From positions 113,608,746 through 113,672,745 of the forward strand of contig CM057826.1 of assembly GCA_030068075.1 (NCBI GenBank): a stretch of 64,000 nucleotides of DNA, written 5' to 3'. The translations under genes and the position numbers were made by a program. The first letter of the stretch is position 1, and every line of letters starts with the position of its first letter. This stretch comes from Paguma larvata. Its lineage: Eukaryota; Chordata; Mammalia; Carnivora; Viverridae. The notes under the pieces were generated by a model. The model saw only the letters and a list, made by a program, of their open reading frames with translations, did not search any database and had not been told where the DNA came from. Shown in pieces: positions 47,015 to 59,336 of this stretch.

Positions 47015-47160
47015 GGAGACCTGGATTTTTAGCTGTGTGACTGTGGGTAGGTAACTGCTCTCAAACACAGTGATTCATCTCTAAAAGAGAAAAAATACTG
47101 TATAAGGTTGTCACAAACATTAAATCAGACAATGCATGCTAAATTTGTTGATCACCTATA
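47015..47160 (+). mobile_element. MIR SINE
   Basis: Forward MIR: 'ggagacctggatttttagct', 'gctgtgtgactgtgggtagg', 'cagtgattcatctctaaaag', 'ataaggttgtcacaaacatt', 'aaatcagacaatgcatgc'. Confidence 0.7.
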
Positions 47161-47442
47161 AAATATAGTTGATGAATATATTAAGCTAATAGAAGAAAGG
47201 GACTTATATATTTTTTCAGATAAACTGAATCATTTCTGACACAGTTTTCAGCATAGAAAAATTATCTGGATCTTTTTTGATCAATTAATGAGCACTGCCA
47301 AATTTTATAAGACTGAGGAGGTACAGTATCATGGAAGGTTATAGGCATGAAATTCCAAATTAATCATAAAATTTTTTATTCATCATTAAATATTTATTGA
47401 ATGTTTACTGTATGGTCATCATTTTAAAAACATAAGAAGATA

Positions 47443-47660
47443 GGGGCACCTGGGTGGCTCAGTCTGTTAGACATCTGACCTCGGCTCAGGTCATGATCTC
47501 ACAGTTTGTGGGTTCACGCTCCCCATCAGGCTCTGTGCTGACAGTTCAGAGCCTGGACACTGCTTCAAATTCTGTGTCTCCCTCTCTCTCTGCCCTTCCC
47601 TTGCTCACACTTTGTCTCCCTCTCTCTCTCTCTCTCTCTCAAAAATAAATATTTAAAAAA
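47443..47660 (+). mobile_element. Felid SINEC copy
   Basis: Head 'ggggcacctgggtggctcag', (CT)n block, tail 'caaaaataaatatttaaa'. TSD is probably AAGAAGATA (47434-47442), with AAGAAGAATA after the tail; one base is inserted. Confidence 0.93.
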
Positions 47661-47709
47661 AAAGAAGAATATAAAGTACTCTGCACTCATGAATCATGCA
47701 TTTTATGGA

Positions 47710-47880
47710 AGAGAGATGAGATTTGTGTCCAAACCTGAGCTATGCCATTTATTCCCCATGTAACTTTGGGCACCTTACTCCACCTCCCTAAGCATCAGTG
47801 CTCTTATTTGTACAACAGAAATGGTTATTGTATTGGAGGAACTAAAGCCTATGAAACTACTGGCTCACAGTTTAACACTG
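47710..47880 (+). mobile_element. MIR SINE fragment
   Basis: Forward MIR: 'tgccatttattccccatgta', 'actttgggcaccttactcca', 'cctccctaagcatcagtgct', 'cttatttgtacaacagaaat'. Confidence 0.6.
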
Positions 47881-48229
47881 AACAAATACAGACTAATAGT
47901 TATTTCTGCTACCACCATGAGCCGGGCATTCATACCATTGGATGTGAATACTCCCTTTCCCACTGCAAAGGAGCATGTCTTAGTCCTTCATTAATCCATT
48001 CTTCACAGGACATGGTAGCTGTCTTGATTTAGATTTACATAAATTAAAAATAAGTGAATTCAAATTCCAGAAAAAAAATGTATATTGACCTTACAGTCAG
48101 CCTGAATTTCCCCAAGTTTTCTAGTCCTGGCAACACTTGACTACGTAACATGTCATCTGTACCACCAATATCACTTCCCAGCTCTTGGCCTCCATTTCAT
48201 TGTCTATTATTTTTTCATTACCTACATCA

Positions 48230-48560
48230 AGTGAACAAAACCAAAAGAACAACTGACAATGTCACTTTTGTTTTCCACCCTTTGAAATTCCCCATCTCCT
48301 ACAAGTTAAAGTCCAGAGGGCTCCTTACAATAATATCCAGTAGCAAGCATGACTTGGCTGCCATTTGGCTATCGAATTTCGTCTTCCAACTCTGTGCTCC
48401 CAACTCCATTCTCCAGGCTCTATCAGCTGAGAACTACTTACCTTCCACAGACACCCATATCATTTCTTGCTAATATGTCTCTCTACCAGGGCAGTGCTAC
48501 CTATCGGATATATCCTTCTACCCTTTCTTCCTGCCCCAATCTACCAACCCAAAGGAGCTA
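48230..48560 (+). mobile_element. L2 LINE fragment
   Basis: Follows the L2 region before the 3' end: 'acaatgtcacttttgttttc', 'caccctttgaaattccccat', 'ctcctacaagttaaagtcca', 'gagggctccttacaataata', 'agcatgacttggctgcc'. Frames at 48150-48561 are chance. Confidence 0.6.
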
Positions 48561-48576
48561 GGCCTTCTCCTTCCAA

Positions 48577-48612
48577 GAAAAAAAACAAAAAAAAAACAAA
48601 CCAAAACTTAAA
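48577..48612. repeat. A-rich low-complexity tract
   Basis: AAAC/poly-A tract just after the L2 fragment. Confidence 0.8.
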
Positions 48613-48794
48613 GAATGGTCAGCAGTCTAGTTTGCTCACCTTCAGTCCTGTTTTCTCTTTTCTTCAATTTTTTTTTTTTATAATATAATCCTATGCAAAA
48701 CTGTAAAACACGACATAGATGGGGTAGAAACCAGAGTTTGCTTTTGGTATCTTCCATCATATTCCAAGAGCTTCGGCACCCCTGATCAGGGATG

Positions 48795-48975
48795 GCAGAT
48801 TTTTTTCGGTAAAAGTCTCTATTACAACTATTTATCTCCGCTATCATAGAGCAAAAACAGTCACAGGCAGTATGTTATCAATTGGCTCTGACCGTGTTGA
48901 AATAAAGTTTTATTTACTAAAACAAGTCACAGACCAGACTTGGGCGGCTGGTTTTAGTTTGGTGAGCCTGGTGGA
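48795..48975 (+). mobile_element. hAT-like DNA transposon relic
   Basis: The order 'ggcagatttttttcggtaaa', 'tctctattacaactatttat', 'agcaaaaacagtcacaggca', 'gctctgaccgtgttgaaata', 'aagttttatttactaaaac' follows a common non-autonomous mammalian repeat that ends near a 'ttggcc…tagtttgc' block. I believe it is of the hAT group but the family name is uncertain. Confidence 0.5.
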
Positions 48976-49014
48976 GATGATGGTAATGAGGATGAAGACG
49001 ATGATACTATTGAA

Positions 49015-49195
49015 GCAGTTAGCTATAAGTTTTTGAGCATGACCAGATGCCAGGTATTGGGCTGGATATTATCTAATTTCATACAATCATATTGTAAGAA
49101 CACTTAGTGCCATTTTATAGATTGGAAACTAAGGCTCAGAAGAGTTAAATACTCTCCCCAATGTCTTTCAGCTGGATTACATCTGATTAAAATAT
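49015..49195 (-). mobile_element. MIR SINE
   Basis: Reversed MIR: 'gcagttagctataagttttt', 'gatgccaggtattgggctgg', 'gtgccattttatagattgga', 'aactaaggctcagaagagtt', 'tcagctggat'. Confidence 0.75.
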
Positions 49196-50334
49196 CTAGC
49201 TTTTCCTCACCCCTCTTTACTGACTAGAGAATTTCCTAAGACCCTTTCCAGTTATATGTACACTACATGATTCTTTGACAAGTACTGCAGAAATGATTTT
49301 ATAGAAAATAGTCTCTTCATCCTTATTTTGACAATACCCTGTCATCCCACTCTATCATTGGGGCCACAAAGTACCTAAACGAAGGTATAGAGCCCAAGTG
49401 CAGAATCTAGCTCATATTCTAGAATCTTCTGTTTGCTCATGCTGATATTAGTAGATGCTAATTTGAACTTTTTTTTTAATGATCTCTGAAGCAGGATGGA
49501 CCAGTTAGTGGTTTGGCTGCATGGACAAAGCCACTGAATCTCTAAGGAAATGGAGCCTGGCATATCTTTGTCCAGGTCAGGAGGCCAAGGGACTTGAAAA
49601 GTGCTTTTAAAAATCACTCATTTCAATGAGCCAGAGGTGAAAAAGAGAAAGCGTCTCCCTGAGTTTTCTTTCTTTCTTTCTTTCTTTTTTTATTTTGGAA
49701 GACTAGTAATAAAAGAAACGTTTAGTGATTGTAACAGTTCTTGACACTGAATGATTAAGAAGCAGTGTCTGACTTAGATTTTTCTTCAGTTAATGTCAAG
49801 AGAGAATAAAGGTAATGATTCCCAGTTCTCGGGGCTCACTCAGAGTGATGAATCCAGCCAACCAAAGCCACATCTGAGGCTGACTGCATCACTATAACAT
49901 CCCAACTCAAGGTTACTTTATTATCTACTTCTTTCTCTCTGTTGATAATGATGGGCGCTGCCTAAAGTCAGCTTGCAGATTTACTCAAGCCTATGAAAAC
50001 AATTTGGGAGAAGCCAACACAAAGGAAAAGAACAGAGGGGAACTTAGGTATATAAAATGTCCGCCAACAGCTGATAGGACACGGGGATAAGTAAGTGCAT
50101 TCCTAAAAGGAAAGCTCACATTCTCCAGAAAAATTGTGATTCATGAAAAGGGTGATAAAAGTAGTGTTCATTAATGCCCCTTCATTAATTTCCTGATTGT
50201 TAAAAATTCCCTATGCAAGTGCTATCTTTCCTGCTTATATTTATGATACATATGATACACTATCCTTGAAGTATTATTATTTGTGTACTTGTGTTTTTTT
50301 CTTTGTGTGTTTGTTTGTTTCAGTGATAAAGTGA
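49196..50334. other. Single-copy non-coding stretch
   Basis: No gene recognised. A (TTTC)n tract lies at 49664-49690. Confidence 0.35.
49664..49690. repeat. (TTTC)n simple repeat
   Basis: Short tetranucleotide repeat running into a T run. Confidence 0.9.
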
Positions 50335-50545
50335 AGCCAGCAAGGCTTGGTAATTAAGTATATGGGCTTTGAGGTCAAGGGTTGGTCTGAGTGCTGGCTT
50401 AGTTTCTTACTAACTATATGACTTTGGGAAAGCTATACCTCCATTGTGGGGTTCTTAGGAGGATTAAATGAGATCATGCATGTCCTTTTTTAGCACAGTG
50501 CCTGGGATATACAGAGTAAGCAATCCATAAATGTTAGTTCACATT
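50335..50545 (+). mobile_element. MIR SINE
   Basis: Forward MIR, nearly complete: 'cttggtaattaagtatatgg', 'gggctttgaggtcaagggtt', 'gtgctggcttagtttcttac', 'taactatatgactttgggaa', 'ggaggattaaatgagatcat', 'agcacagtgcctgggatat', 'aatccataaatgttag'. Confidence 0.85.
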
Positions 50546-50850
50546 ACTCTGAAATCGGGAGTTCACATCGAAGCGGTCATCATAGCACATGCTCAGCCAA
50601 TTATTTATCTGTGTATATTCTGTGTCTCCTGGGGCACAAATATCACAAAGCCACATAGGGCGGAAGCTACAGAAATATTTCCAGTATATGTTTTCCACCT
50701 CCTCTTTCAAATTGATGCTCTAGTTCTATCACTGTGTGAATGCCGTCTTCTAACTTCTCCATACTCCTGAACATCAAAAACTTTACTCATTACACAATAA
50801 ACACATAAATATGTGATAACTGTCAAAGATAAAAAAAACTAGACATTACT

Positions 50851-51520
50851 TGAAGCTATGGAAACAGACTTTATTCAAGAACTACTGACGGTAGGAGAAA
50901 GAGCTGAGCTTCATTCGATTTGACTTGCATAGAGATGATGGGCATTTTAAAGGAAGACTGAAGATGCAAGGAGCGGAGCAAGTAAGGCCTCAAGTGGAAA
51001 ATTACAAGGGGTTGGTCAGTGTCAATGTAATTAGGCCAGTGTGTCTGCTTGCTGGCAGTTATGGACATCAGCTTTCTATTCTCCTACAGAGACTGAAAGA
51101 CAGAGACCGCATCTCCTTCCTGATGATTACATTTCAAAGGAATGGCCTTCAGGTCTTGGAAAAAGACCCTTCTAAGTTGTAGGGGATACATACACATCTC
51201 AAACGAAGAGAGAAAAGAACTCACAATTATAAGTCCTTTTTAGTCAATGCCCTGAGAAAGGGAGGTCAGGAGCCTGTCATCCAGAATTGGTTGTAACAAA
51301 TAGTAAGTTCTTTTGCCAGCCCTGAGTTTTTCCAGACAGAAACTGAAAAGGAGGCAAGACTGTCCCAGGGATGTGGTCTTAGACAGCCTGAAGCCACAAT
51401 AAGTCTAAGCAAGTCTCTCAGAAATTTAAATGGAATGTTTATGTCAAGACTTTCTGCAGTTCTCACAACCACACTCATATGTAGAGTTTCCCACTCCAAT
51501 CCATTGAATATCATTTAGAA
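50851..51520 (-). mobile_element. Probable LTR or retrocopy, family unknown
   Basis: On the minus strand this block ends with 'tcagtagttcttgaataaag', that is an AATAAA signal (plus strand TTTATT near 50871-50876) followed by a T/G-rich stretch, as at the R/U5 boundary of an LTR or the 3' end of a cDNA. Upstream on the minus strand is 'cctttaaaatgcccatcatc', which could be a promoter-like AT motif about 80 bp before the signal. No poly-A tail is seen on the minus strand after the signal, so an LTR is more likely than a retrocopy. I cannot name a family and both edges are estimates. Confidence 0.4.
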
Positions 51521-51704
51521 GGAAAAGAAATATCCTGTGCCTGAATAAAAACAAAGACCAAAACCAGAGGCTAAGGCTACAACTGTAGGTTGAATTAGCC
51601 CATCCAATTCAAAATAGATGCTTTATTTTTTTTCAAGTCATAGAATGATCTTCTATTAAGCTAGGCTAAAAGCTTTCCATAGTGGTCCAATTAGATGATT
51701 TATT

Positions 51705-51800
51705 GATTTATCCATCAATTTTCAACGAAGAGCTTACCACCTATCAAGTAGTGAAAATAAAGGTGCATTCTCTGCCTTCACAGAGCTTAAAACATGGTAA
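51705..51800 (-). mobile_element. L2 3' end fragment
   Basis: Reversed L2 end: 'tttatccatcaattttcaac', 'gcttaccacctatcaag', 'attctctgccttcacagagc', 'ttaaaacatgg'. Confidence 0.45.
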
Positions 51801-52617
51801 GATGGCCAGCATGAAACTTGTTATGGGGCAGGCTAAGGCTGCTTTGAAATAAAATAGTAGAGGAATACAACTCAGTGGAAGATAGCATCTTGGATGTGGC
51901 CAACTTCATATTCCTGTGCTGCCCTTCCTCCCATGCAGGCAGCTGGGGAGGTCTGTTCTCATTGCCTTATGGACAGGACGGTGTTACAAAAAGCAGAGGA
52001 AAAGGCCTATTTTCTTGCCTTTTGAGTGTCAAATATCCAGGCTCTGAGAAAGCAGAAAGGATTCCTGGTCCATAAAAATGATTCAGAGGAAAGCATCATG
52101 AGTAAGAGCAAGGTCTCCTCCTGCCAGACAAGAAAATGATTCCTTAGATACAGGAAGAGAAAAAAGAGTGCGGGAAATTCCATAAAAAGTAGGTATCATT
52201 TAACCACAGACAAAGCTACCTTATGAACTAATTCATAGGACAAAATATCAAGTGAAAGTGCTGGATGCAGGAGCAGTTCCTTGCTTCCTGGGTGAAATGC
52301 AACTAAATCCACGAGGGAGGACATGACCCTTCATTGGTTCTAGACAGACTTAATGGTAGACAGATTCAGAGCAATTTCTTCGATCCACTGTGATGCTGAA
52401 GCAGACATATTCCTGGATGGCCAATAAAACCAAGGAAAGAAAGATGGCTTAAAAAGAACATTTAAAAGATAATGAGAGACATCTCCTTCGAGACTTATAA
52501 AGGTGATTGATCCAGGACCAGATGGCATGCTGGATGATGTGGTGAATTATCTACATAGACAGATAACATTAAGTTCAGTTGCATACCACCCTGCCACACT
52601 GATGTCTTGGCAACATG
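51801..52617. other. Single-copy non-coding stretch
   Basis: No gene or repeat recognised. Confidence 0.35.
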
Positions 52618-52785
52618 CAGTGTAACAGAGTGCTTAAATGCAGTCTCCAAATTCAACGTGTAGGTTTGCAACCTAACTATGAAAACTATCTCACTCTCTG
52701 TAAATGGTATTTCTCATCTGTAAAATACAGACACTACTAGTATCTATCTCCAGGGTTGCTATGAGGATTAACAAGGTGCTCAAGG
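52618..52785 (+). mobile_element. MIR SINE
   Basis: Forward MIR: 'gtgtaacagagtgcttaaat', 'ggtttgcaacctaactatga', 'tatttctcatctgtaaaata', 'gggttgctatgaggattaac'. Confidence 0.7.
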
Positions 52786-53444
52786 AAGATGGTGATAATG
52801 CTAATGATGAAATCCCCTTCAAAGAAAGGGAGAGGAGTCAAACTGACAGAAAACTGTCATTTTCACTTCAGACTGGGGATTAAAAATAGAAATAAACATT
52901 TACTATTTGATGTAATGCATATTTCTAGGATACCTTGTTTGTGGATTAAACTTTGTTATTCCACTAGCCTGGAGGTATAGGGATCTGCCACCTAAAGAGA
53001 GAATGTTTAAATTTAGAGATCCAATCAATACAACGTTGGAATTTTCCAGAAATTTGGCAAAGGCAGTTTATTTCATTCAGAAAGGACACTGTGTAAAAGT
53101 TCAAAGGCCTGAGAGAGCATTGTGTATGGCCAGAATATGAACAAATTTGTCATAACTGGAGTGAGGTGTATATTTCCAAGGGACAGCCAAGAGTGAAACT
53201 GTGGAAGGGTCGTCTCCATGACTCAGCTCATTGTTCACCCAACATTATAGTCAGACAGACAAATAGATCATATAACGAGAGATGAAGATAAGAAATGTAT
53301 ATATTTATCTATCTTCATGACTGATCAACATGGACAAAAAAAAAAACAAGGTAAAACATTTTCAGATTCAGAAAGACAGTTAAGGAAATATACTCCTCTA
53401 ATTTGTTTCACATGTGCTGGTCTTAGTTCTCCAAAGACCTTCTA

Positions 53445-53540
53445 AATGACAGAGATGAGGCCTTGTCTTTCTTAGGAATCCCACATAGCACTTAGTAGCC
53501 ATTGAAATCAATAAAGACTTGTGGGTTAATTGATTTTAGT
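53445..53540 (+). mobile_element. L2 3' end fragment
   Basis: 'ccttgtctttcttaggaatc', 'cacatagcacttagtagcca', 'aatcaataaagacttgtggg' follow the L2 3' order. Confidence 0.4.
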
Positions 53541-54798
53541 ATTAAAGGTATCTATCAATTCTGCCACCTGGGGTTTTCCTAGTACTAAAAGTGGAATGGG
53601 CTTGGGTAATTATTCTGCTGGGTTTCTGTATAAAATGAAATAATATAATCTCTGCTAAAAATAGAAGGAAGGATTTTTTGTTTGGTTTTGTTTTTTGAGT
53701 TATTAATTAGGCATGATTTTGAACTAAAGAAATCCAATGGAGACGAAGGGCAAGTCTTTCCCAATGCATTCAAAAAGCCAGCCCCAGAGTCAAGAAGTGA
53801 AGTATCCATGGTACTTGGCAGTATGTGTTACAACGATGGATATTCTATAAATCAAAGCTACCTCAAATAAATCTTTACGTCGTATGTTATATGTGGGTGA
53901 ACACATAAGGGTGGGTTTGGATGATTTATCACCACTTAGTAGCTAAGACAAAGAAGATGTCGGTAGGCTGTCTATTATTTTTTATTATTTATATTTGTTC
54001 TTTGGGCAACAGATACTCTCCTTTAGCAGATGAGGCTGTAGCTTTCTCAACAGTCAGAGTTCAAATAATAAAACCGTGACTAATCAGGTAAGAAAGTTAA
54101 GGTCTATTATGGCTACTTGAGATAGTCTTTCAAGAATACATGAGAAAATGCCACATTCATAAGCAGAAAAATGACCTACTAATAAAAATATTTTTAATGT
54201 TAACTCATCTAAAACATTTCAGTGTTAACTATTTTTGAATAATTAAAGGCCTGAGTATATCTACCTTTTCTTAAGATTGTATAAGCCAAAAAACTAATGC
54301 TGATTATACAAATTATGTTTTTTCAAAAAATATGTATCATTCTGCTAATTTGCATATATCACAAAATCATAAACGGCTGTAGGCTTTAGTGACACAAAAG
54401 GTAATAAAGCAGGGAAGACAACGAATTTTGCACCAAGAATATATCACATATTACTTAATAAAATAATCCATTTGATCACATAGTCAAGTTATATCTGATA
54501 ATCATGAATAAGGTGAAATTTATTTTTGAAGAAGATAAAAAAATGAAAGAAACTTAAAATGATTTTGAAAAAAGAAAAGCAATGTATTCAAAGTAGAATC
54601 CTAATAATAGTAACTATGTATGAAGTTGGTATCATAATAGTTATGAAATGCCAGATATATTTATGAAATGTCCTTAAGAATGAAAGATACCTTGGGAAAA
54701 AAATGAATAAGGGCACTTCCTTTCAAGATAAAAGCTAAATACATAGAGCTATAACATGGTGCCAAATGCCAGGTGATTATCTGACAGGATTAAAATGT
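53541..54798. other. Single-copy non-coding stretch
   Basis: No gene or repeat recognised; very AT-rich from 54120 on. Confidence 0.35.
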
Positions 54799-55020
54799 GG
54801 GGCACCTGAGTGGCTCAGTCGGTTAAGCGCTCAACTTCTGCTCAGGTCATGATCTCAGAGTTTGTGAGTTTGGGCCCTACATCGGGCTCTGTGTTGAGAG
54901 CTCAGAGACTGGAGTCTGCTTTGGATTCTATGTCTCCCTCTCTCTCTCTCTCTGCCCCTCCCCCACTCAGGCTCTCTCGCTCTCTCTCTCTCTCTCTCTC
55001 AAAAAAAAAAAAACATAAAA
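54799..55020 (+). mobile_element. Felid SINEC copy
   Basis: Head 'ggggcacctgagtggctcag', two (CT)n blocks and an A-rich tail. TSD AAATGTGGGG at 54793-54802 (overlapping the first bases of the element) and 55022-55031. The frame at 54810-55067 is SINE sequence. Confidence 0.93.
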
Positions 55021-55329
55021 GAAATGTGGGGAAAGTTTCTTTAGATTATCAACTAAGTATGTTTTGAAGAATACAGCGGTTTATTCCACTCACAGTCACA
55101 TTTTATATGATATAATACCAATTACTTTAATGGGTGTTTTTAATAAATCCATGTCATTTTTTAAAGTAATTTCAAATAATAAATGTTATCAAATAAATGG
55201 GTGAGCAAATGAAATCAGAGCAGTAAGTACATAAACAACACTCACAGTAAAAAGCTACCTCCAAACGGTAAAAAAAAAAAAAAATCATATACATCATATA
55301 TTGACAATAATTACCTTTCACATTTATGT

Positions 55330-55470
55330 GGTTGATGGAACAGAAATGATGAGTTCCATCCTCCCAAGAAAGAGAATGAGACCCACAGAGGTACGAAGAC
55401 CTCCCTAAAGTTACAGAGTTGACATGTGGCAGGAACGGATGTTAAGCCTGTATCTTCCAACATTTAACTT
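55330..55470 (-). mobile_element. MIR SINE fragment
   Basis: Reversed MIR: 'gagaatgagacccacagagg', 'ctccctaaagttacagagtt', 'gacatgtggcaggaacggat', 'gttaagcctgtatcttcc'. Confidence 0.55.
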
Positions 55471-55579
55471 TCCCTTTGCATTTTAGCAGCATTTTATTTA
55501 CAAAGCATGCCCACCTTAGTCCCTTATTTGAGCTTCATGGCAGCACTGTGAGGTGAGGAAGTGAGAAATAATGAGCGAA

Positions 55580-58500
55580 TGTCAGAAAACATTGTCTGCA
55601 AAAACTCCATTTGCAGCTGGAGCCCTGGACTAGGCACAGCCAGTGGGCGTCAGAGAGCTGATCTGTGGGACTAGTGGGAATCTGGGCCACTTAACGAACG
55701 GGGCCACATGCTGACAACCCCGGAATCCAGGAAGGTTCACCTCCCTCTTGTTTTTACATCGAATATATATTCCGTTCTGATTTTACATGTAGGCATTAAT
55801 TAGACCTAATTGCTAGAAAGCTGTTCCAATCTTAATATTTTTTCAAACATTTCATGGCTGTTACAGGAGAACAAAGGCTATCGCACAAGTGTTTTTTAAA
55901 ACGGCAAGACATATCCAAAGCTTGGTGAATTTCTCAAGTATTATGACATGAAAATATTCCGAGATAATGTGGTAATGTCTAAAAACAGTTATGATTCAAT
56001 CTGCATTTAATTACAGTATTGCAAAAGATAACACTGGACGTGCAAATAGCATTTCATCATATGTTTTCCAATTTGACTCTCATCAAACACATGAGAGTTA
56101 TAGAACAAGCCTTCATAAATTCTAATTGAAAAATTAAATGCACAGAGGTTAATTGCCTTTCCCAGTGTCATATAATCCCGGTTTACAAGTACATTTACTA
56201 GTCTTTCCACCACTTTTCAACTTCCCCATGAGTACTCAGAGTCACAAAAATGCTTGCTCTCACGGTCTCTCCAAAGCAGTTTATTCTGACTACAGGTGGT
56301 CCCTGGGCTACCCCCAAGTCGAGCCTGGAAATAGTATCAAGTTCCGTTGTATTCGGTGAGCTCCAATCACAGGCAATTTTCCAGATGTCTTATCACTCAT
56401 CCACTTACAGTCTTTGCCTCTAGATCTTTATGATCTGATCCGGGTCCACTGATATTGTGGCTTAAAGTTTCAGATTCTTTTGGTATCCAGAATAATAGTG
56501 TGATTTCTCTGGCATCTATTACAGATTGGAATATGATTCTTTTAACCTTTGTATTTCTCTTTTTCCGATATCTTTACAAATTCTCTAGTTCCTATTGTCC
56601 CTGGAGTCTGCCTTTGGACCACAGGCCCCTCATCAGTAAGAGACACTACTCAATTTCATAAAGGACATGCAATGGCCCATCTAGTCCTGACTTACCGACT
56701 CAGGTTCAGCACAGAGCCATCAGCTGGGAGAAATGGACGGCAACTGTCTTACGACAAACCTGTGCCCCTTCAGAAATCTCGTTCTCCCGGCCTACTTCTC
56801 AGTCTTCTGTTCCTACACATCTAAGTGAAGCTGTCCTGAGATAGAAAAACCATAGTGGGTAGCCGGATTTTGCATCCCCAAGAGAGTCTAGAAGTAGCCC
56901 ACTGTGGGCAGCACTAGCAGAGACCATCCATCACAGAGTCTGATCTGAGTTAGAACGGTCTTAGGCACTTACTACGGGAAATACTTCGTTCTTTATTATC
57001 ATTTGTTTTCCGGTCCTTTACAAAATGTGATCAGGGTGTTTCTCAGCAATTCTACTTTACTTCTAACCTGAAACAACAATGTAACCAGGAGAGAAAGAAT
57101 GCGGGGTGGGGGGGGCGGTGGAGTAGAGGGTTGCTTGGGGCAGCAAGAAAGCAATCAAATTTTAACCAGCTAAACTACTTTCTACAGCCTGGAGAGAATT
57201 GTCAAATCCCATTTAACATGTTATTCAGTAAGATACAATGTAATCGGGTATACAAACATATACATGTAATTATGACAACTAAGTCAAGTACAAGTGAACG
57301 GGCATGTAAGACAGCACGTGTGCACGGATGACACAATCACCTCCCTGATTGCAAAAATACATTAAACCCTAGTCAACAGTGAAATGTCTTTTTATATTGC
57401 TCTGATAGTTCTTTGGTTTTCCCCCAAGCAACAAAAGTGGTGCTTTAAAAATCAGACACACTCTTAAGTCTAAGTGAGTCACCCCAGGTGTTAAAATGTA
57501 CGTGGGGAAGAAAGTAAGACGCCACAAGGATCTGAGAAAACTTCAGGGCATCCTACGCTCTGAGGCTTTCATTGTCAGGCAGGAAAGCAGGTAAGTAATA
57601 CTACTGGTCAGCAAGGCCCTCTTCTTTGTTTTGAAGGCTCTGGTCATGTTTGTACTCAATCTTGGGTCTGGTTTGAACCTCTCCCTCACAGGAGAACCTG
57701 CCTTACCATCGAGAGAAAGTAGTCTTTCCTACTCCTTGCATTCAACTGGCAATTCTCAGACATCACTTTGTGATTGTTTCAAAAGACAGGTTTCTAACAG
57801 GGACATCTGCCTCAGCCAGCCTTCCCCAAATTATCGTGCTGTTCAATGATGTTCAACTAGCCATTTAACAGCACTAACTCCTCCAACTTGTAAATATTTA
57901 CTGCTTAACAAGCACTCTCAACCATATATTTGCTAAGACATAAAGAAATAAGCAACTGTGGTTCTCTCCAAGGAGATGGGAGACTGAAGAATTTGTTAAT
58001 TTGCCACTAAGAGTTCAGCAGGAGACATCAACACAAGTATATGTAGCACGGACAATGCCTAGAATTGTACCGGTGCCTTGCAATTTGCAGTATGTCCACT
58101 TGAAAGGCAGAAGGGAGACATTAAAAAATCTTCTTGATATATTTCCCAAATACAAAAATAAGACTATCTTAGAAAAGAGAACCTATATCATGAAAGCGCT
58201 TTCATCTGTTTCTAGGTCAGATATCATTGATTACTGCACACTTGATATCTGAGCGCAGGTGGAGCCTAGTTCAATCTGTCAACAGAACGCTCCAGGCAAC
58301 CACTACCCATTAAACAGGGTTAGCGTATGAGATGAAACCTACTTCCTGCCCCAGCATCGAGACTGTAATTTTTCCAAACATCAGGTAGTTTAGACATTCT
58401 ATATTCTTCCATAATCAATCAGATTAAACAGTAAATGTACATTAGTTTAATGAAATACATAAATTCAAAAATCCGTCCCTTCCAAACATTTACACACTCT

Positions 58501-58714
58501 AGTTCCTCCGCAAATGCCATGAGTTATTAAAATTTTAGTTAAATATTTTCAATCTTCTTCCACCTCTTTCTTCAGTGAACACACCATTATTGCTATTGAA
58601 TTTATCCTTCCCCAACACAGTCGGTGTTTCTTTATTTTTTACTTCTAAACTTTATTATAGATGAATTTTAAGCACATAACAGGATTATATGCCTTCAAAC
58701 AAAGTCTTCCAAAT
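55580..58714. other. Repeat-poor non-coding stretch
   Basis: About 3.1 kb without a confident interspersed repeat. 55600-55760 and 56650-56950 are less AT-rich than the surroundings. 57101-57129 is a G-rich tract with an 8-bp G run. Short frames, including 56549-56824 and 57631-57849, show no recognised domain. Confidence 0.4.
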
Positions 58715-58850
58715 AAGAGTCCATAAACCACTTGCATTAGAGTTACTTGAGGCGTGTTTTAAAAACAGAGATCCCACTACAAACCTAAGATCTCAGGAGA
58801 GTACTGAAGAGTCTATGAGTATGGAGTAAGGTAAGTAGTATGTAGTTTTT
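58715..58850 (+). mobile_element. MER5A-like hAT-Charlie relic
   Basis: 'gtccataaaccacttgcatt', 'agagttacttgaggcgtgtt', 'ttaaaaacagagatcccact' follow the MER5A order (…tgcatcagaatcacctgg…gcttgttaaaacacagat…). Ends are worn and inverted repeats are not visible. Confidence 0.5.
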
Positions 58851-59336
58851 AAAATAAGTCTCTGTTTCTGATGGGCAGTAATTTTTGCATACTACTGTCC
58901 ATGTAATACCATTGAAGATTTCACTGCTTTCTAGCCATTATCTGCAGTGTCCAGTTAGGAGTACACGAACATAACTTTTTCTTCTATCTCTAAGAAAGTA
59001 ACTCTGTCTCTTACATAGCCTTCCTTGGACCACTTCTGGCTTACCCACTGTTCATGGCATTAATGATATTAAAAATTAAGAAGCTGGATTTAACTGCGTA
59101 TATTCAATACATCGATTGAATGCTTTTAAAGCATGTGTCAGCTCACCACATTTCCAACTCAAACCATATTTCTACCCTCACAGACTCACACATATTCATC
59201 TGTTTATTTTCAGTAGACATTTTATGTCGTGCCATCTAGTCTAAACCATAAACCTGATTATCACTTTGGCAATCATCTGGGTCTTGCTTGACATAAGCTG
59301 AGAACTGGCAGTTTTAAGTGTCAAAACTCAAGTCAT

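Noticed and set aside
53060..53220. Possible minus-strand L2 ('aaaggcctgagagagcattg' block)
   Set aside because: Only one short stretch fits; too weak to annotate.
56285..56360. Possible Tigger-type DNA transposon end ('acaggtggtccctgggct')
   Set aside because: Only the first 20 or so bases resemble a Tigger end; no second inverted terminal repeat found.
57101..57129. G-rich tract as a G-quadruplex
   Set aside because: It has one long G run and scattered short ones; four regular G3 tracts with short loops are not clearly present.
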